A stretch of 64,000 nt of DNA from Verrucomicrobiota bacterium. GTDB lineage: Bacteria; Verrucomicrobiota; Verrucomicrobiia; Opitutales; Opitutaceae. Positions within the stretch are counted from its first letter, which is position 1, and each line of letters opens with the position of its first letter. The stretch is taken from the NCBI GenBank assembly GCA_023443455.1, contig JAEZUE010000039.1:62001-126000 (forward strand), read 5' to 3'. The notes below the pieces were generated by a model. That model ran no database searches, was not told the DNA's origin, and saw only the letters and a program-made list of their open reading frames with translations. Shown piece by piece: positions 23,140 through 32,726 of the stretch. Position numbers and translations under genes: made by a program.

Positions 23140-24465
23140 TCACGGCCCGGCGGAACGCCGGGCCTCCGCCACCGTCTTCGTGCCCACAGTCTTGATTCCA
23201 TTTTTCGCCACCCCGATGCGCTGCGCGTGGTAGATCCCGCTGTGTCCGCTGCAGTAGTAGGCGACGAAACACGCGAGGGCGAAATAGACGGTGTGGTCGG
23301 CGCCGAACAGCTCGATGCCCAGGATGGTGCACGCCAGCGGCGTGTTGGTCGCGCCGGCGAATACCGCGATCAGGCCCAGCCCCGCGAACAGGTCGACCGG
23401 CGCCCCGAGCAGCACCGCCAGTGCATTCCCCAGCGTCGCACCGATGAAGAACAGGGGCGTCACCTCCCCGCCCTTGAAGCCGGCACCGAGCGTCACCGCC
23501 GTGAACAGCAGTTTCCACCACCAGCTCCACGGAGTCGCCCCGCCCGGTTGGAACGCCGAGATGAGCGTCACCGCGCCCGGCTCGCCCGCCCGCACTCCGA
23601 GGCCGAGGTAGTCGCGCGTGCCCACGATCCAGACCAGCGCGATCACCACCGCCCCGCCGATCGCCGGTTGCAGCCAGGCGCGCGACGTCAGCTTCCCATA
23701 TCCACGTTGCAGGAGATGGGTGAGCTCGGCGAACAGCCGCCCCACCAGGCCGAACGCCACGGCCGCGCAGAGCACCTTGCCCACCAGCAAAAGATCCAAC
23801 GCCTCCGGCGCCCGCGAGGCCCGGGCGAAGGCGATGTGGTACTGGGTGTGGTTCGCGCCCCAGGCCGAGCAGGTGGCATCGGCCACCACGCTGGCGACCA
23901 GCACCGGCAGGAGCGCGCGATACTGCATCCCGCCGATCACGAGCACCTCCATCGCGAATACCGCACCCGTGAACGGTGTGCCGAACACCGAACCGAATCC
24001 GGCCGCGATACCGGCCATCAGCAGAACCGGCAGTTGTTCGCGATCAATCCGCAGCGCCCTCGCATAGGCGTTGGCGAGGCTGCCGCCCATCTGCACCGCC
24101 GTTCCTTCGCGGCCGGCCGACCCGCCGCAGAGATGCGTCAACAGCGTGCCGAGCAGGACCAGCGGCGCCATGCGCGAGGGCACCCCGCCGCCGGGCTCAT
24201 GGATCTGCTCGATGATGAGATTGTTGCCCGCGCCGGAGTTCTTGCCGTAGCGAAAATAGCACCACCCGACCAGCGCGCCCGCCACGGGCAGCAGGTACAG
24301 CAGCCAACCATGCGCCCATCGGAGCTCCGTCACCCGGTCCAGGGACCAGAGGAACAGCGCGCTCGCCGAGCCGCCGAGCACGCCGACCGGAAGCACCAAC
24401 GCCGTCGACCGGCACAACTGCAGGAAGATCCCCGCCGGTTCCCGCCAATCGAGCAGCCGCTTCAT
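23140..24465 (-). CDS. CLC-family antiporter, fluoride-type (CLC-F) by motifs
   Basis: A 441-residue membrane protein from ATG 24465 (MKRLLDWREPAGIFL); 72 upstream codons of the open frame are rejected as they lack hydrophobic or family character. The CLC gating motif appears as GSAGREGTAVQMGG, with the Glu of GREG conserved. Two sites differ from chloride CLCs: GAGNNLIIEQIHEPG in place of GSGIP, and KGGEVTPLFFIGA in place of GxFxP. These are the signatures I associate with the CLC-F fluoride/proton antiporters, so F- export is the preferred role. No fluoride riboswitch is recognisable in the upstream 235 bases. Chloride transport remains the alternative. Confidence 0.82.
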   Translation of the reverse strand: MKRLLDWREPAGIFLQLCRSTALVLPVGVLGGSASALFLWSLDRVTELRWAHGWLLYLLPVAGALVGWCYFRYGKNSGAGNNLIIEQIHEPGGGVPSRMAPLVLLGTLLTHLCGGSAGREGTAVQMGGSLANAYARALRIDREQLPVLLMAGIAAGFGSVFGTPFTGAVFAMEVLVIGGMQYRALLPVLVASVVADATCSAWGANHTQYHIAFARASRAPEALDLLLVGKVLCAAVAFGLVGRLFAELTHLLQRGYGKLTSRAWLQPAIGGAVVIALVWIVGTRDYLGLGVRAGEPGAVTLISAFQPGGATPWSWWWKLLFTAVTLGAGFKGGEVTPLFFIGATLGNALAVLLGAPVDLFAGLGLIAVFAGATNTPLACTILGIELFGADHTVYFALACFVAYYCSGHSGIYHAQRIGVAKNGIKTVGTKTVAEARRSAGP

Positions 24466-24697
24466 GCCCCGGCGCCCTCCATCGGAGGAACCGGGCCACT
24501 CGGCCCGGCGAAGGCCACCGGGCGACCGACACGGTAGGCTGAGGCGTGCATGCCGTCGCAATCGATCACAACGCCACGCGGCTGACAAGACCCGCGCCGC
24601 GCCTCTTCGCTCGCTGGCTGCGCCATTTCCCTCCAGCGCCTGCCGACGCCACGAGGCGGCACACCAGACCGGATCATCCACGCGCCGGGAGCGCCGC

Positions 24698-26776
24698 TCA
24701 CCAGCCCCAGCTGCCCGCCGCCCCCGAATCGCGGCGCAGCAGACCGGCCAGCGTCTGCAGCAGGTACTCCGAAGTGAACGGCTTTTCGAGAATCTCGATC
24801 CCGCCGAGCTCGCGCACGCGGTCGACCTTCGGCGAACGCCCGACCCCGGTCATCGCCACGATCGCCGGCGGATCGAGACGGTTGCGCAACACCCGGATGA
24901 ATTCCACCCCGTCCATGCGCGGCATGAGCAGGTCGACCAATGCCACCGCCACCGGCGTATCGAGCTGCTCGAGTCGGGCGAGCGCATCCTCGCCGTCGCC
25001 CGCCTCGACCACCCGGTAGCCCCGGCGCTCGAGGATCGCCCGCGTGGCGTGGCGGACTGCGCGTTCGTCGTCGACCAGCAGGACCAGTTCCCCGGATCCC
25101 AGCGGGCCGAGGTCGTCGGAGCCCCGCTCGAGCTGGGGCGCCAGCGGACTGGCCGGAAAGAAGACCCGGAACGACGTGCCCTTGCCCACGGTGCTGTCGA
25201 TCTGGATGAAGCCGCCGTGGCTGTTCACGATGCCCAACACGGTGGACAGCCCCAGGCCGGTGCCCTGCCCCACCTCCTTGGTGGTGAAGAACGGGTCGAA
25301 AATCTTGTCGAGGTGCTCGGGCGAGATCCCGGTGCCCGTGTCCGCCACCCGCAACACCACGTACGGGCCGGGATGCGCACCGGCGTAGGCCTTGGCGGCC
25401 TCCGCATCCAGTTCCTGGTTCTCGATCGCGATCCGCAGCTCGCCGCCGCGGGCCATCGCGTCACGGGCGTTCACACACAGATTCATGATCACCTGGTGCA
25501 GCTGGGTGGGATCCCCACGCACCGACGCCACATCCACCGGCAGCGAGCTGCGCAGGTTGATGCTCTTGGGGAAGGTCTCCCGCATGATGCTGATCATCTC
25601 GTTGACGAGATTGCGCAGCTGCACCGGCACCCGTTCGCCGTCGGTGCCCCGGCTGAAGGTCAACAGCTGTCGCACGATGTCCGCGCCGCGGCGGGCGCTC
25701 ACCTCGATCGAGTCGACCAGGTCGCGCGAGTCCGGGTCCTTGAGCCGCTCCCGCAAGACGCCGGGCGCGATGAGGATCGGGAGCAGGATGTTGTTGAGAT
25801 CGTGCGCGATGCCGCCGGCCAACCGGCCCACGCTGTCGAGCCGCTGGGCCCGCAGCAGCTGCGCCTCGAGCTGCTTGCGCTCGGTGATGTCCTCGACGGT
25901 GCCCTCGAGGTGCACCGCGCCGCCGGGCTCGCGCACCATCCGGCAGTTGAGCGAGATCCACGGGCTGCGCCCGTCGGGGCAGGATGCCTGCGTCTCGAAG
26001 CCGGTCACCAGGCCGCCTTTTTCCAGCTCCCGCCGCAGCTCGGACTGCCGTTCCGCCTCCGGACAGAGCTGCGCGAGAATGTCGTCGACCATCGCGATCG
26101 TATCCTTGGCCGACGGATACCCCAAAACGCGCGACAGCGCCGGATTGGCCGCCATCAGCCGCCCCTCGGGCGTGGCCTGAAAAATGCCCTCCACGGCGTT
26201 CTCGAAGATTCCGCGGTAGCGGGCCTCCGCCTGCAACAGCGCCTCCATCATGTTGCGATGCTCGTGCCGGAGTCGGCACTGCTCGATCGCATGCTCGATG
26301 GCCTGTCCCACCCGATGGAGACGATCCTTCAGCAGGTAGTCCGCCGCGCCGTTGCGGATCGCGGCAACCGCGGTCTCCTCCGCAATGCTGCCGGCCAGCA
26401 CGATCAGCGGGATCGGCAGCCCCGAGTCCTGAAGCACCCGCAACGCGCGCATGCCGTCGAAGCCCGGGGTCTGGCAGTCGCACAAGATCACGTCCAAGCC
26501 GGGACTCAGCCGCGCCCGGAAATCGTCTTCGCAGTCCACCCGAGTCCAATCGGCGCTGTAGCCGGCCAGTTCGAGATGCCGCACCAGCCGCGCGGTCTCC
26601 GCCTGCGACTCGCCCACGATCAGAACCTTCAGCACGCGTTGGCCGGAATCCGACGCCACCGGCGCCGCCCCGTTTTCTTTGTCGGCGAGACACACCGCCT
26701 CGAAGGCGCCTTCAGGAAGGCGCGACCAGGCGTGAAGCCGCTGTCGGTCGCCCACACTCAACATCGCAGAGTCCAT
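24698..26776 (-). CDS. Hybrid histidine kinase with N- and C-terminal receiver domains
   Basis: A 692-residue soluble protein from ATG 26776 (MDSAMLSVGDRQRL); 85 upstream codons are rejected. Order: receiver (KVLIVGESQAET, acceptor Asp in VILCDCQTPGFDG), short coiled coil, PAS domain (YRGIFENAVEGIFQATPEG) with PAC segment, HisKA with GGIAHDLNNILLP, HATPase with NLCVNARDA, DTGTGIS and GTGLGLSTV, then a C-terminal receiver (VLLVDDERAVRH, VDLLMPRMDG, EKPFTSEYL). No membrane segment or DNA-binding domain, so it probably integrates a phosphorelay in the cytoplasm. It stands alone, about 200 bp from rlmN and in the same orientation. Confidence 0.9.
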   Translation of the reverse strand: MDSAMLSVGDRQRLHAWSRLPEGAFEAVCLADKENGAAPVASDSGQRVLKVLIVGESQAETARLVRHLELAGYSADWTRVDCEDDFRARLSPGLDVILCDCQTPGFDGMRALRVLQDSGLPIPLIVLAGSIAEETAVAAIRNGAADYLLKDRLHRVGQAIEHAIEQCRLRHEHRNMMEALLQAEARYRGIFENAVEGIFQATPEGRLMAANPALSRVLGYPSAKDTIAMVDDILAQLCPEAERQSELRRELEKGGLVTGFETQASCPDGRSPWISLNCRMVREPGGAVHLEGTVEDITERKQLEAQLLRAQRLDSVGRLAGGIAHDLNNILLPILIAPGVLRERLKDPDSRDLVDSIEVSARRGADIVRQLLTFSRGTDGERVPVQLRNLVNEMISIMRETFPKSINLRSSLPVDVASVRGDPTQLHQVIMNLCVNARDAMARGGELRIAIENQELDAEAAKAYAGAHPGPYVVLRVADTGTGISPEHLDKIFDPFFTTKEVGQGTGLGLSTVLGIVNSHGGFIQIDSTVGKGTSFRVFFPASPLAPQLERGSDDLGPLGSGELVLLVDDERAVRHATRAILERRGYRVVEAGDGEDALARLEQLDTPVAVALVDLLMPRMDGVEFIRVLRNRLDPPAIVAMTGVGRSPKVDRVRELGGIEILEKPFTSEYLLQTLAGLLRRDSGAAGSWGW

Positions 26777-26978
26777 TGCGCAGGGGTTTGGGGTTCGGAG
26801 CCGTTCTCCGAGGAAGGCGGAGGCCGGCAGGGAAAGCGATAGTAGGAAGCCCGACCCAAAAAGCCAGCCCCGGATGCATTCCGACGTTTGTGCGAAGCCG
26901 GCAGTAATGACGCAGGCGGCTCGCTCGGGGGCGAGCTGCGATCGACAGAACATCGCACCGTCTCGAACACACCAGCGT

Positions 26979-28049
26979 TCAGTCCCCGGCACGGGTCTCT
27001 CGACGGCGCCGCAACTGGCCACAAGCGGCATCGATGCCCGCGCCGCGGGGTCGGCGGAAATGCGCGACCACTCCCTGCGCCCGAAGCGCCCCGAGGAAAC
27101 CCTCGATCCCTTCGTCGGCGGGCGGCGCGTAGACCGTACCCGAGAGGCCAGGACCGGTCGCGTTGTAGCGCAACAGGTTCACATGCATCCGCCGCCTCGC
27201 GAGCACTTCGGCCAGCGCCCTGGCGTGCTCGGTCGAGTCGTTCACCCCCGCCAGCAGGCAATACTGGATGGTGGTGATGCGCCCCGTGGCCGCCTGATGC
27301 CGGTCCGCGGCTGCGAGGATGTCGGCCACCCGGTAGCGACGCCCCGCCGGGAGCAGCTTCGCCCGGGTCGCATCGTCGGGCGCATGCAGCGAGACGGCCA
27401 GGCTGACCCCCAGACCGCTGTCTGTGAGAGCATGGATACCGGGCACCAGTCCGACCGTCGACACGGTGATCTGTTTGCGCCCGAGCGCACCGAGCTCGTT
27501 GCCGGCGATCCGCCCCACGGCCGGCAGCACGGCGTCGAGATTGTGCAGAGGCTCGCCCATGCCCATGAAAACCAGGGTCTGCAGGCGCCGCCCCACCCGG
27601 CGCGCCTCCTGCCGCAGCGCGACAAATTGCCCGACGATCTCGCCCGCGGTGAGGTTGCGCGCCAAACCGCCCTGCGCGGTGGCGCAGAAATCGCACCCCA
27701 TCGCACAACCCGCCTGCGAAGAGAGGCAACCGGCCGCGCGCTCGCCCTCCCAATCGGGCATCAGCACCGCCTCCACCGTGAGCCCGTCGACCAGCCGCAG
27801 GAGCAACTTCACGGTACCATCCTCGGCCTCCTGCCGCACCACCAACGCCGTGGGCTCGACCACGAGTTCGCGCTCGATTCGTGCCCGCAGTCCCCGCGGC
27901 AGACCCGCCTCAGGCCAGAAGCAATCGTGTTCGGCGCGATAGTAGGCCCGGAGGATCTGCTCGGCGTGCACGGGCCGCCCCCCCCACCCGACCACCAGGG
28001 CGGTGAAGTCCTCCAATGAAAAGTCGGCCAGGCTCTGCATCGGCGACAC
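26979..28049 (-). CDS. rlmN: 23S rRNA A2503 / tRNA A37 C2-methyltransferase RlmN
   Basis: A 356-residue radical-SAM enzyme that methylates C2 of A2503 in 23S rRNA. The iron-sulphur cysteines are C115, C119 and C122 (GCAMGCDFCATAQ). FMGMGEPLHN, VSLHAPDD and the methyl-carrier Cys in GIDAACGQL (C343) are all present; most RlmN proteins read GDDIDAACGQL there. Length is normal for the family. The variant loop does not by itself indicate the Cfr (C8) subfamily. Transcribed alone, towards the hybrid kinase. Confidence 0.95.
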   Translation of the reverse strand: MSPMQSLADFSLEDFTALVVGWGGRPVHAEQILRAYYRAEHDCFWPEAGLPRGLRARIERELVVEPTALVVRQEAEDGTVKLLLRLVDGLTVEAVLMPDWEGERAAGCLSSQAGCAMGCDFCATAQGGLARNLTAGEIVGQFVALRQEARRVGRRLQTLVFMGMGEPLHNLDAVLPAVGRIAGNELGALGRKQITVSTVGLVPGIHALTDSGLGVSLAVSLHAPDDATRAKLLPAGRRYRVADILAAADRHQAATGRITTIQYCLLAGVNDSTEHARALAEVLARRRMHVNLLRYNATGPGLSGTVYAPPADEGIEGFLGALRAQGVVAHFRRPRGAGIDAACGQLRRRRETRAGD

Positions 28050-28195
28050 CTACGCAGCGATCGACGGCGTTGCCAAGCCCGGCGATCGGGGAACCAAACG
28101 GAGCACGCGCCGTCTCACGCCGCACGAGCCGCCGGACGCCTTGCACCTTGCCATTGCTTTCGGTCGCTGCAAACGTCCCGCCAACACCACCCAAC

Positions 28196-28363
28196 ATGTC
28201 CGTGCTCAAACGCCTGCTTCTGGTTTCCCTCCTCGGCTCCACCATTCTCGGTCTCACCGGCTGCACCTCCAGCGACACCGACGAGAACTCCATTCCGTGG
28301 AGTCGTCCGCAGAGCTGGGAAGGCAACGTGCCCGGCATGGGCACCACGCCCGGCGCCCGCTGA
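28196..28363 (+). CDS. Small lipoprotein (55 aa), Verrucomicrobia-type
   Basis: ATG 28196 gives a signal peptide MSVLKRLLLVSLLGSTILG and lipobox LTGC (Cys near residue 23), then a short mature part with IPWSRPQSWEGN. I recall similar tiny lipoproteins with IPW-x-RP-xx-WE in other verrucomicrobia, function unknown. Likely anchored in the outer membrane. A rho-independent terminator at 28390 closes the transcript, which supports a real stand-alone gene. Confidence 0.75.
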   Translation: MSVLKRLLLVSLLGSTILGLTGCTSSDTDENSIPWSRPQSWEGNVPGMGTTPGAR

Positions 28364-28389
28364 TTCCGGGAGCCGTTCTTTCGATCTTC

Positions 28390-28419
28390 AGCCCGGGCCG
28401 CGTGCCCGGGCTTCGTTTT
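28390..28419 (+). terminator. Rho-independent terminator of the small lipoprotein gene
   Basis: Perfect 8-bp stem AGCCCGGG / CCCGGGCT with a 7-nt loop, followed by TCGTTTTG. Confidence 0.8.
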
Positions 28420-28481
28420 GCCCAGAGCCACGGGCGATTCGCATTTGCCGCCGCCCCCAGCCCCCGCCCAACCTCTGGCCC

Positions 28482-29198
28482 ATGAGCGACGTCAACACTT
28501 CCCTCAGCGCGCAGCCCGGCCACTGCTATGTCGTCGCCACCCCGATCGGAAATCTCGCGGACCTCTCCGACCGCGCCAAGGCGATCCTCGGCTCGGCCTC
28601 GGTGATCGCCAGCGAAGACACGCGCACCACCGGGACGATGCTCACCCGCCTCGGCCTCCACCGGCCGCTGGTCGCCTACCACGAGCACAACGAGACCGCC
28701 GCCGCCGAGCAGCTCGTCGCCCGCCTCGAAGCGGGCGAATCGGTCGCCATCGTCAGCGATGCCGGCACGCCCGGGCTCAGCGACCCGGGATTTCGTCTCG
28801 TGCGCGCCTGCCGCCGCCGCGGCCTGCCGGTCATCCCCGTGCCGGGCGCCTGCGCGGCGATCGCCGTGCTCAGCGCCAGCGGGCTCCCCACCAACGCCTT
28901 CTTCTTCGCCGGGTTTCTCCCGCCCAAGACCGCCGCCCGCCGCGCCTTTCTCGAAAAGAACCGCGACGCCGCCCACACGCTCTGCCTCTACGAGAGCACG
29001 CATCGCATCGAGGCGTTCATCGACGAAATCTCCGAGGTGCTCGGCCCAGCCCGGGTCGTCTGCGTGGCCAAGGAGGTCACCAAACTCCACGAAACGTTTC
29101 TGGTGGGCCCGGTCGACGAGGTGCGCCGGCGCTTCGCCTCGATGAGCAAGAAAGGCGAATACGTTGTGCTCGTCGCCCCCGACGGTTTCGAACTCTGA
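28482..29198 (+). CDS. rsmI: 16S rRNA (cytidine-1402-2'-O)-methyltransferase RsmI
   Basis: A 238-residue tetrapyrrole-methylase-fold enzyme. Family motifs are in order: YVVATPIGNLADLSDRA, SEDTRTTGTMLTRLG, YHEHNE, SDAGTPGLSDPGFRLVRAC, VPGACAAIAVLSASGLPT, FAGFLPPK and YESTHRI. It is shorter than E. coli RsmI by about 45 residues, lacking the C-terminal extension, as in many phyla. It uses AdoMet to modify C1402 in the decoding centre. The terminator at 28390 separates it from the lipoprotein, so it probably has its own promoter. Confidence 0.95.
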   Translation: MSDVNTSLSAQPGHCYVVATPIGNLADLSDRAKAILGSASVIASEDTRTTGTMLTRLGLHRPLVAYHEHNETAAAEQLVARLEAGESVAIVSDAGTPGLSDPGFRLVRACRRRGLPVIPVPGACAAIAVLSASGLPTNAFFFAGFLPPKTAARRAFLEKNRDAAHTLCLYESTHRIEAFIDEISEVLGPARVVCVAKEVTKLHETFLVGPVDEVRRRFASMSKKGEYVVLVAPDGFEL

Positions 29199-29225
29199 CG
29201 GTCCCCGGGGCTCGCGCCGCCCCGG

Positions 29226-32200
29226 CTACTCCGCCCCCGCCGATCCGGCCGCGAGATCGCGGCAGCCGCGCAGATCGCACTTGCCCGTCCCCAGCACCGG
29301 GATCCGATCCAGGCGGCGCACGACCTTGGGTATCCAGAGATTGGGCAGGCCGAGACTCGTGAGCCGGTCGCGCAGTTCCGCCGCCTCGATCGGTTCGGTG
29401 GTCAGCAGCACCAGGGTCTCGCCTTTTGCGGCGTCGGGCACCCCGAGCACCACCACCTTCGGCGCCTCCGTCGCCTCGAGTCCGAAGGCCTCGACGATCT
29501 TCTGCTCGATCGTCAGGTGCGGCACCATCTCCCCGCCGACCTTGGAAAACCGAGACAGCCGGCCCTCGATGAATAGAAACCCGTCGTCGTCGAAACGCCC
29601 GAGGTCCCCGGTCACGAACCAGCCGTCGCGCAGCGCCTCCGAATTGCGGACCGGATCCTTGAGGTAGCCGCCGAAGACGTTCGGCCCCTTGAACCAGATC
29701 ACCCCGGTGCGGTCGGGGGGCAACGTCTCGCCCGACTCCGGGTGCACGATGCGCGCGGTCAGCCCCGCGAGCAGGCGGCCGACGGAGCCGAGCCGGTGCC
29801 CGGTCTGCAGATGCACTCCCGCCGGCAGGCCGGCCGGCGCAGGCTGGTTCACGTTCGTCACCGGGGTCGTCTCCGTCAGCCCGTAGCCCTGCAGGATCGG
29901 GAAACCGAATTTCTGGAGACACGATTCGTGGAGCTCGACGGGCAGCTTCTCCGCGCCCGACACCATGAAGCGGATCGAGGCGAGCTGCGCGGGTTCGGCC
30001 CGCTTGAGGATGGGCCGGATGAAGGTCGGCGTGCCCACGAACACCGTGACCTTCTCCTGCTCGATCACCTCGACGTTGCGCTTCGCATCGAGCGGGGTCG
30101 GCAGCGTGACCAGCCGCAATCCGCGCATGAGCCCGTACCACAAAGTGACCGTGAAGCCGAAGCTGTGGAAGATCGGCAGGCAGGCCAGCAGGGTCTCCCG
30201 CTTGGGCAGGATTCCTGTCGCCGAAATTTGGCCACAATTGGCGAGGATGTTGCGGTGGGTGAGCGGCACGCCCTTCGGGTCGCCCGAGCTCCCGCTGGTG
30301 AAAAGCAGCGCCGCCTCGAGCCGGTCGCCCCGGCGCGGCACCCGCCAGAGCAGGCCGAGCAGCCGCGAGGGCAACAGCCACACCGCGACCAACCGGGCCA
30401 CGACCGCGGCCTTCCCGCAGGCGGCGAGATCCTCCCGCATGTCGCGCGTGCGTTCGGGCCAGGGAAACTGGGGCAGCTTCTCCCGCACCGCCGCCGCCGA
30501 AAGCACGGTGCGAATCTCGCCCAGGCGCAGCGACGACTCGGTCGCGGCGACCCCGGCGGTGAAATTGAGATTCACGGGGACCTTGCCGGCCAGCACCACC
30601 GCGAGATTGGCGATGTAGCCGCCGGCTCCGGGTGGCAGCACGATCCCGACGCGCCGCTCCGGCACCTCGCGCCGCAGCAGGCCCGCGTACGTCGCCGCGG
30701 CCGCGAGCAGCATGCCCGCGCTCACCTCCTTGCGCTGCGCGGTGCGGTCGACCAGCACGACCTTCCAGGGATGCCGCGCGAGCGAGCGCAGCGTTTCGTA
30801 TCCGAGGTTTCGTCGCAACTCGTCCCGTTGCTGGTAGGCCTGCTCCCCCAGATCGAGCAACGCCTGGCGCGCGAGCACGGCCGTGACCGAGCCGTGCGGC
30901 AGCGGCGGGCCCACCTGGACCAGGACCGAGAGCGGGAAACGTTCGGGCAGCTTGAGGATCAGCTTCTGGTTGGCGTAGGTGAAGATCGAGCCCCACAGCG
31001 AATCGATGAACACCGGCACCACCGGCACCTCCGCGCGTTTCGCGAGGGTCTCGAAGCCCTTGCGGATCTCCATCAACGCGCCGGTCCGGCTGACCTGCCC
31101 CTCCGGGAACACGCAGACCAGCTCCCCCTCCTTCATCTTGCGGATGGCCAGGCGCAACCCGCCGGTCGCATGCTCCTCGGACAACGGAATCACGCCGCTG
31201 ATCCGGTGGAACCAGCCCGGGAGGCCCCGGCGTTTCCGCCCGTGGACGGCCAGGAACCACAATTTCCGGGGGAACACGACTTGGAGGATCAGCGCATCCA
31301 CATACGAGATATGGTTGCTCACGATCAGGGCCCCACCCTCCGGCAGGTTCTCCACGCCGTGGATGCGCAGACGGTAGAACACCCGGCCCAGCACCCGGAA
31401 GAAGAGCACCATCAGATGCTCCGGCGCCGACCAGACCGCGCCGAACGCCACCACGACCGCCGCGACCGCCAGGGCATGCAACTGGTCCGCGATCGGCCAC
31501 TGCAGCACCCCGGCCATGAGATAATAGATCGCGCCCGCCGCGAGCCCGCCCAGACCGCGGAAAAGACTCAACGCACCGACCATCCGCAGCCGTTGCGCCC
31601 GGCGCACCTGATGCTGGAAATAGAGCTGCAGCGGCGCGAGATACAGCCCGGCGCTGAAACCGACCATGACCAGCGCGGGCCGAAACGCCGGAGCATCGAG
31701 CCGGTTGGCCGCCGCCCACCACGACGCCACGGCGATCCCCGCCGCCCCCAACGGCACGAGACCGATCTCGGTGCGTCCGCGCGAGACCTGCCCCGCCACC
31801 AGGCCGCCGGCGACTCCGCCGATGCCGCCGAACAACATCAACGTGGCCGCCAGATGGGCAAAGCCGACCCCACCCGAGGCGGTCGCGGCCCAGTGCCTCC
31901 CGGCATCGATGAGCACCAGGGCCATCGCGCCGCCGATCGCATACGACACGAGAATGCCCAGCGCGGTCGTCCGCATGCGCGGGGACCGCAACAGCTCGAG
32001 CAGATGGTTGATCGGTCGCGCCAGCACCTCGGGCCGCGGCAGGTCGGCCGCACGACCACCACCACTACGAACTGGCAGGAACACCGCCCACCCCAGCACC
32101 GCCAGCGCCAGCAACCACCAGACGATGCGCTCCGCCGAGGCCCACCCTTCGGTCGGGCCCACCGCCACGGCGCCGAGAAAGACTCCTGCAACCACAGCGG

Positions 32201-32663
32201 CGATACCGAGCATCTCCATGAGCAGGAGCGCCGCCGAGAACTTCCGGTCGGCCGCGACCTCCGAGAGCACCTTGCGCTTCGCCGGGGAGACGAGCACGGA
32301 ATGCACCGCCAGAAGCGCGAACACGACGATCGCCCCCGGCACGCTGCGTTGTTGCAACGCGTGGGCGAGCCCGAGCAGCAGACCGGGCAGCACCAGCAGG
32401 GCCGTGCCCAGCGCGACCCGCCCCGAATAGCGCTCCGCGCCCCAGGTGAACAACGGGGCGAAAAACAGATACGGCGCCGCCAACACCACCGGCAGCAGCG
32501 CGAGCCATTCGTCCACGGCTCCGGGGGCCAGCACCCCGGGCACGAAGGCCAACGCCAACACCACCGCCTTCGCCGCATTGGCGGAAAACGAGGCGATGGT
32601 CTGGGAAACCAACAGGCCGATCAGCGACGCCGTCGACGAAGTCTTGTGGTCCAACTCGGCCAT
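29226..32663 (-). CDS. MFS transporter - PlsC acyltransferase - acyl-ACP synthetase triple fusion (Aas/LplT-type)
   Basis: A 1145-residue membrane protein joining three activities that recycle lysophospholipids. Residues ~1-415 form an MFS-type 12-helix unit like LplT, which flips lysophospholipid across the inner membrane. Residues ~430-620 form a PlsC acyltransferase with NHISYVDA near 450 and FPEGQVSRTG. Residues ~650-1145 form an AMP-binding acyl-ACP/acyl-CoA synthetase with TSGSSGDPKGVPLTHRN near 788, YGLTETTPV and TGDLGRFDDDGF. In E. coli LplT and Aas are separate adjacent genes; the triple fusion is known from other bacteria. It converges on rsmI. Substrate head group not determinable. 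Confidence 0.92.
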   Translation of the reverse strand: MAELDHKTSSTASLIGLLVSQTIASFSANAAKAVVLALAFVPGVLAPGAVDEWLALLPVVLAAPYLFFAPLFTWGAERYSGRVALGTALLVLPGLLLGLAHALQQRSVPGAIVVFALLAVHSVLVSPAKRKVLSEVAADRKFSAALLLMEMLGIAAVVAGVFLGAVAVGPTEGWASAERIVWWLLALAVLGWAVFLPVRSGGGRAADLPRPEVLARPINHLLELLRSPRMRTTALGILVSYAIGGAMALVLIDAGRHWAATASGGVGFAHLAATLMLFGGIGGVAGGLVAGQVSRGRTEIGLVPLGAAGIAVASWWAAANRLDAPAFRPALVMVGFSAGLYLAPLQLYFQHQVRRAQRLRMVGALSLFRGLGGLAAGAIYYLMAGVLQWPIADQLHALAVAAVVVAFGAVWSAPEHLMVLFFRVLGRVFYRLRIHGVENLPEGGALIVSNHISYVDALILQVVFPRKLWFLAVHGRKRRGLPGWFHRISGVIPLSEEHATGGLRLAIRKMKEGELVCVFPEGQVSRTGALMEIRKGFETLAKRAEVPVVPVFIDSLWGSIFTYANQKLILKLPERFPLSVLVQVGPPLPHGSVTAVLARQALLDLGEQAYQQRDELRRNLGYETLRSLARHPWKVVLVDRTAQRKEVSAGMLLAAAATYAGLLRREVPERRVGIVLPPGAGGYIANLAVVLAGKVPVNLNFTAGVAATESSLRLGEIRTVLSAAAVREKLPQFPWPERTRDMREDLAACGKAAVVARLVAVWLLPSRLLGLLWRVPRRGDRLEAALLFTSGSSGDPKGVPLTHRNILANCGQISATGILPKRETLLACLPIFHSFGFTVTLWYGLMRGLRLVTLPTPLDAKRNVEVIEQEKVTVFVGTPTFIRPILKRAEPAQLASIRFMVSGAEKLPVELHESCLQKFGFPILQGYGLTETTPVTNVNQPAPAGLPAGVHLQTGHRLGSVGRLLAGLTARIVHPESGETLPPDRTGVIWFKGPNVFGGYLKDPVRNSEALRDGWFVTGDLGRFDDDGFLFIEGRLSRFSKVGGEMVPHLTIEQKIVEAFGLEATEAPKVVVLGVPDAAKGETLVLLTTEPIEAAELRDRLTSLGLPNLWIPKVVRRLDRIPVLGTGKCDLRGCRDLAAGSAGAE

Positions 32664-32726
32664 GGTGGAGGTGCGGCGCCAGAGAAAGCCAATGCCTCGC
32701 CCAGAGCAAGGCCCGGCTCAATCACA

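Noticed and set aside
22482..23201. 239-aa minus-strand frame across the tRNA
   Set aside because: Its end runs through tRNA-Gln and its composition is Arg/Pro/Gly-rich; no homology pattern.
24466..24700. Fluoride riboswitch upstream of the CLC gene
   Set aside because: I could not find the conserved crcB-motif elements in proper order.
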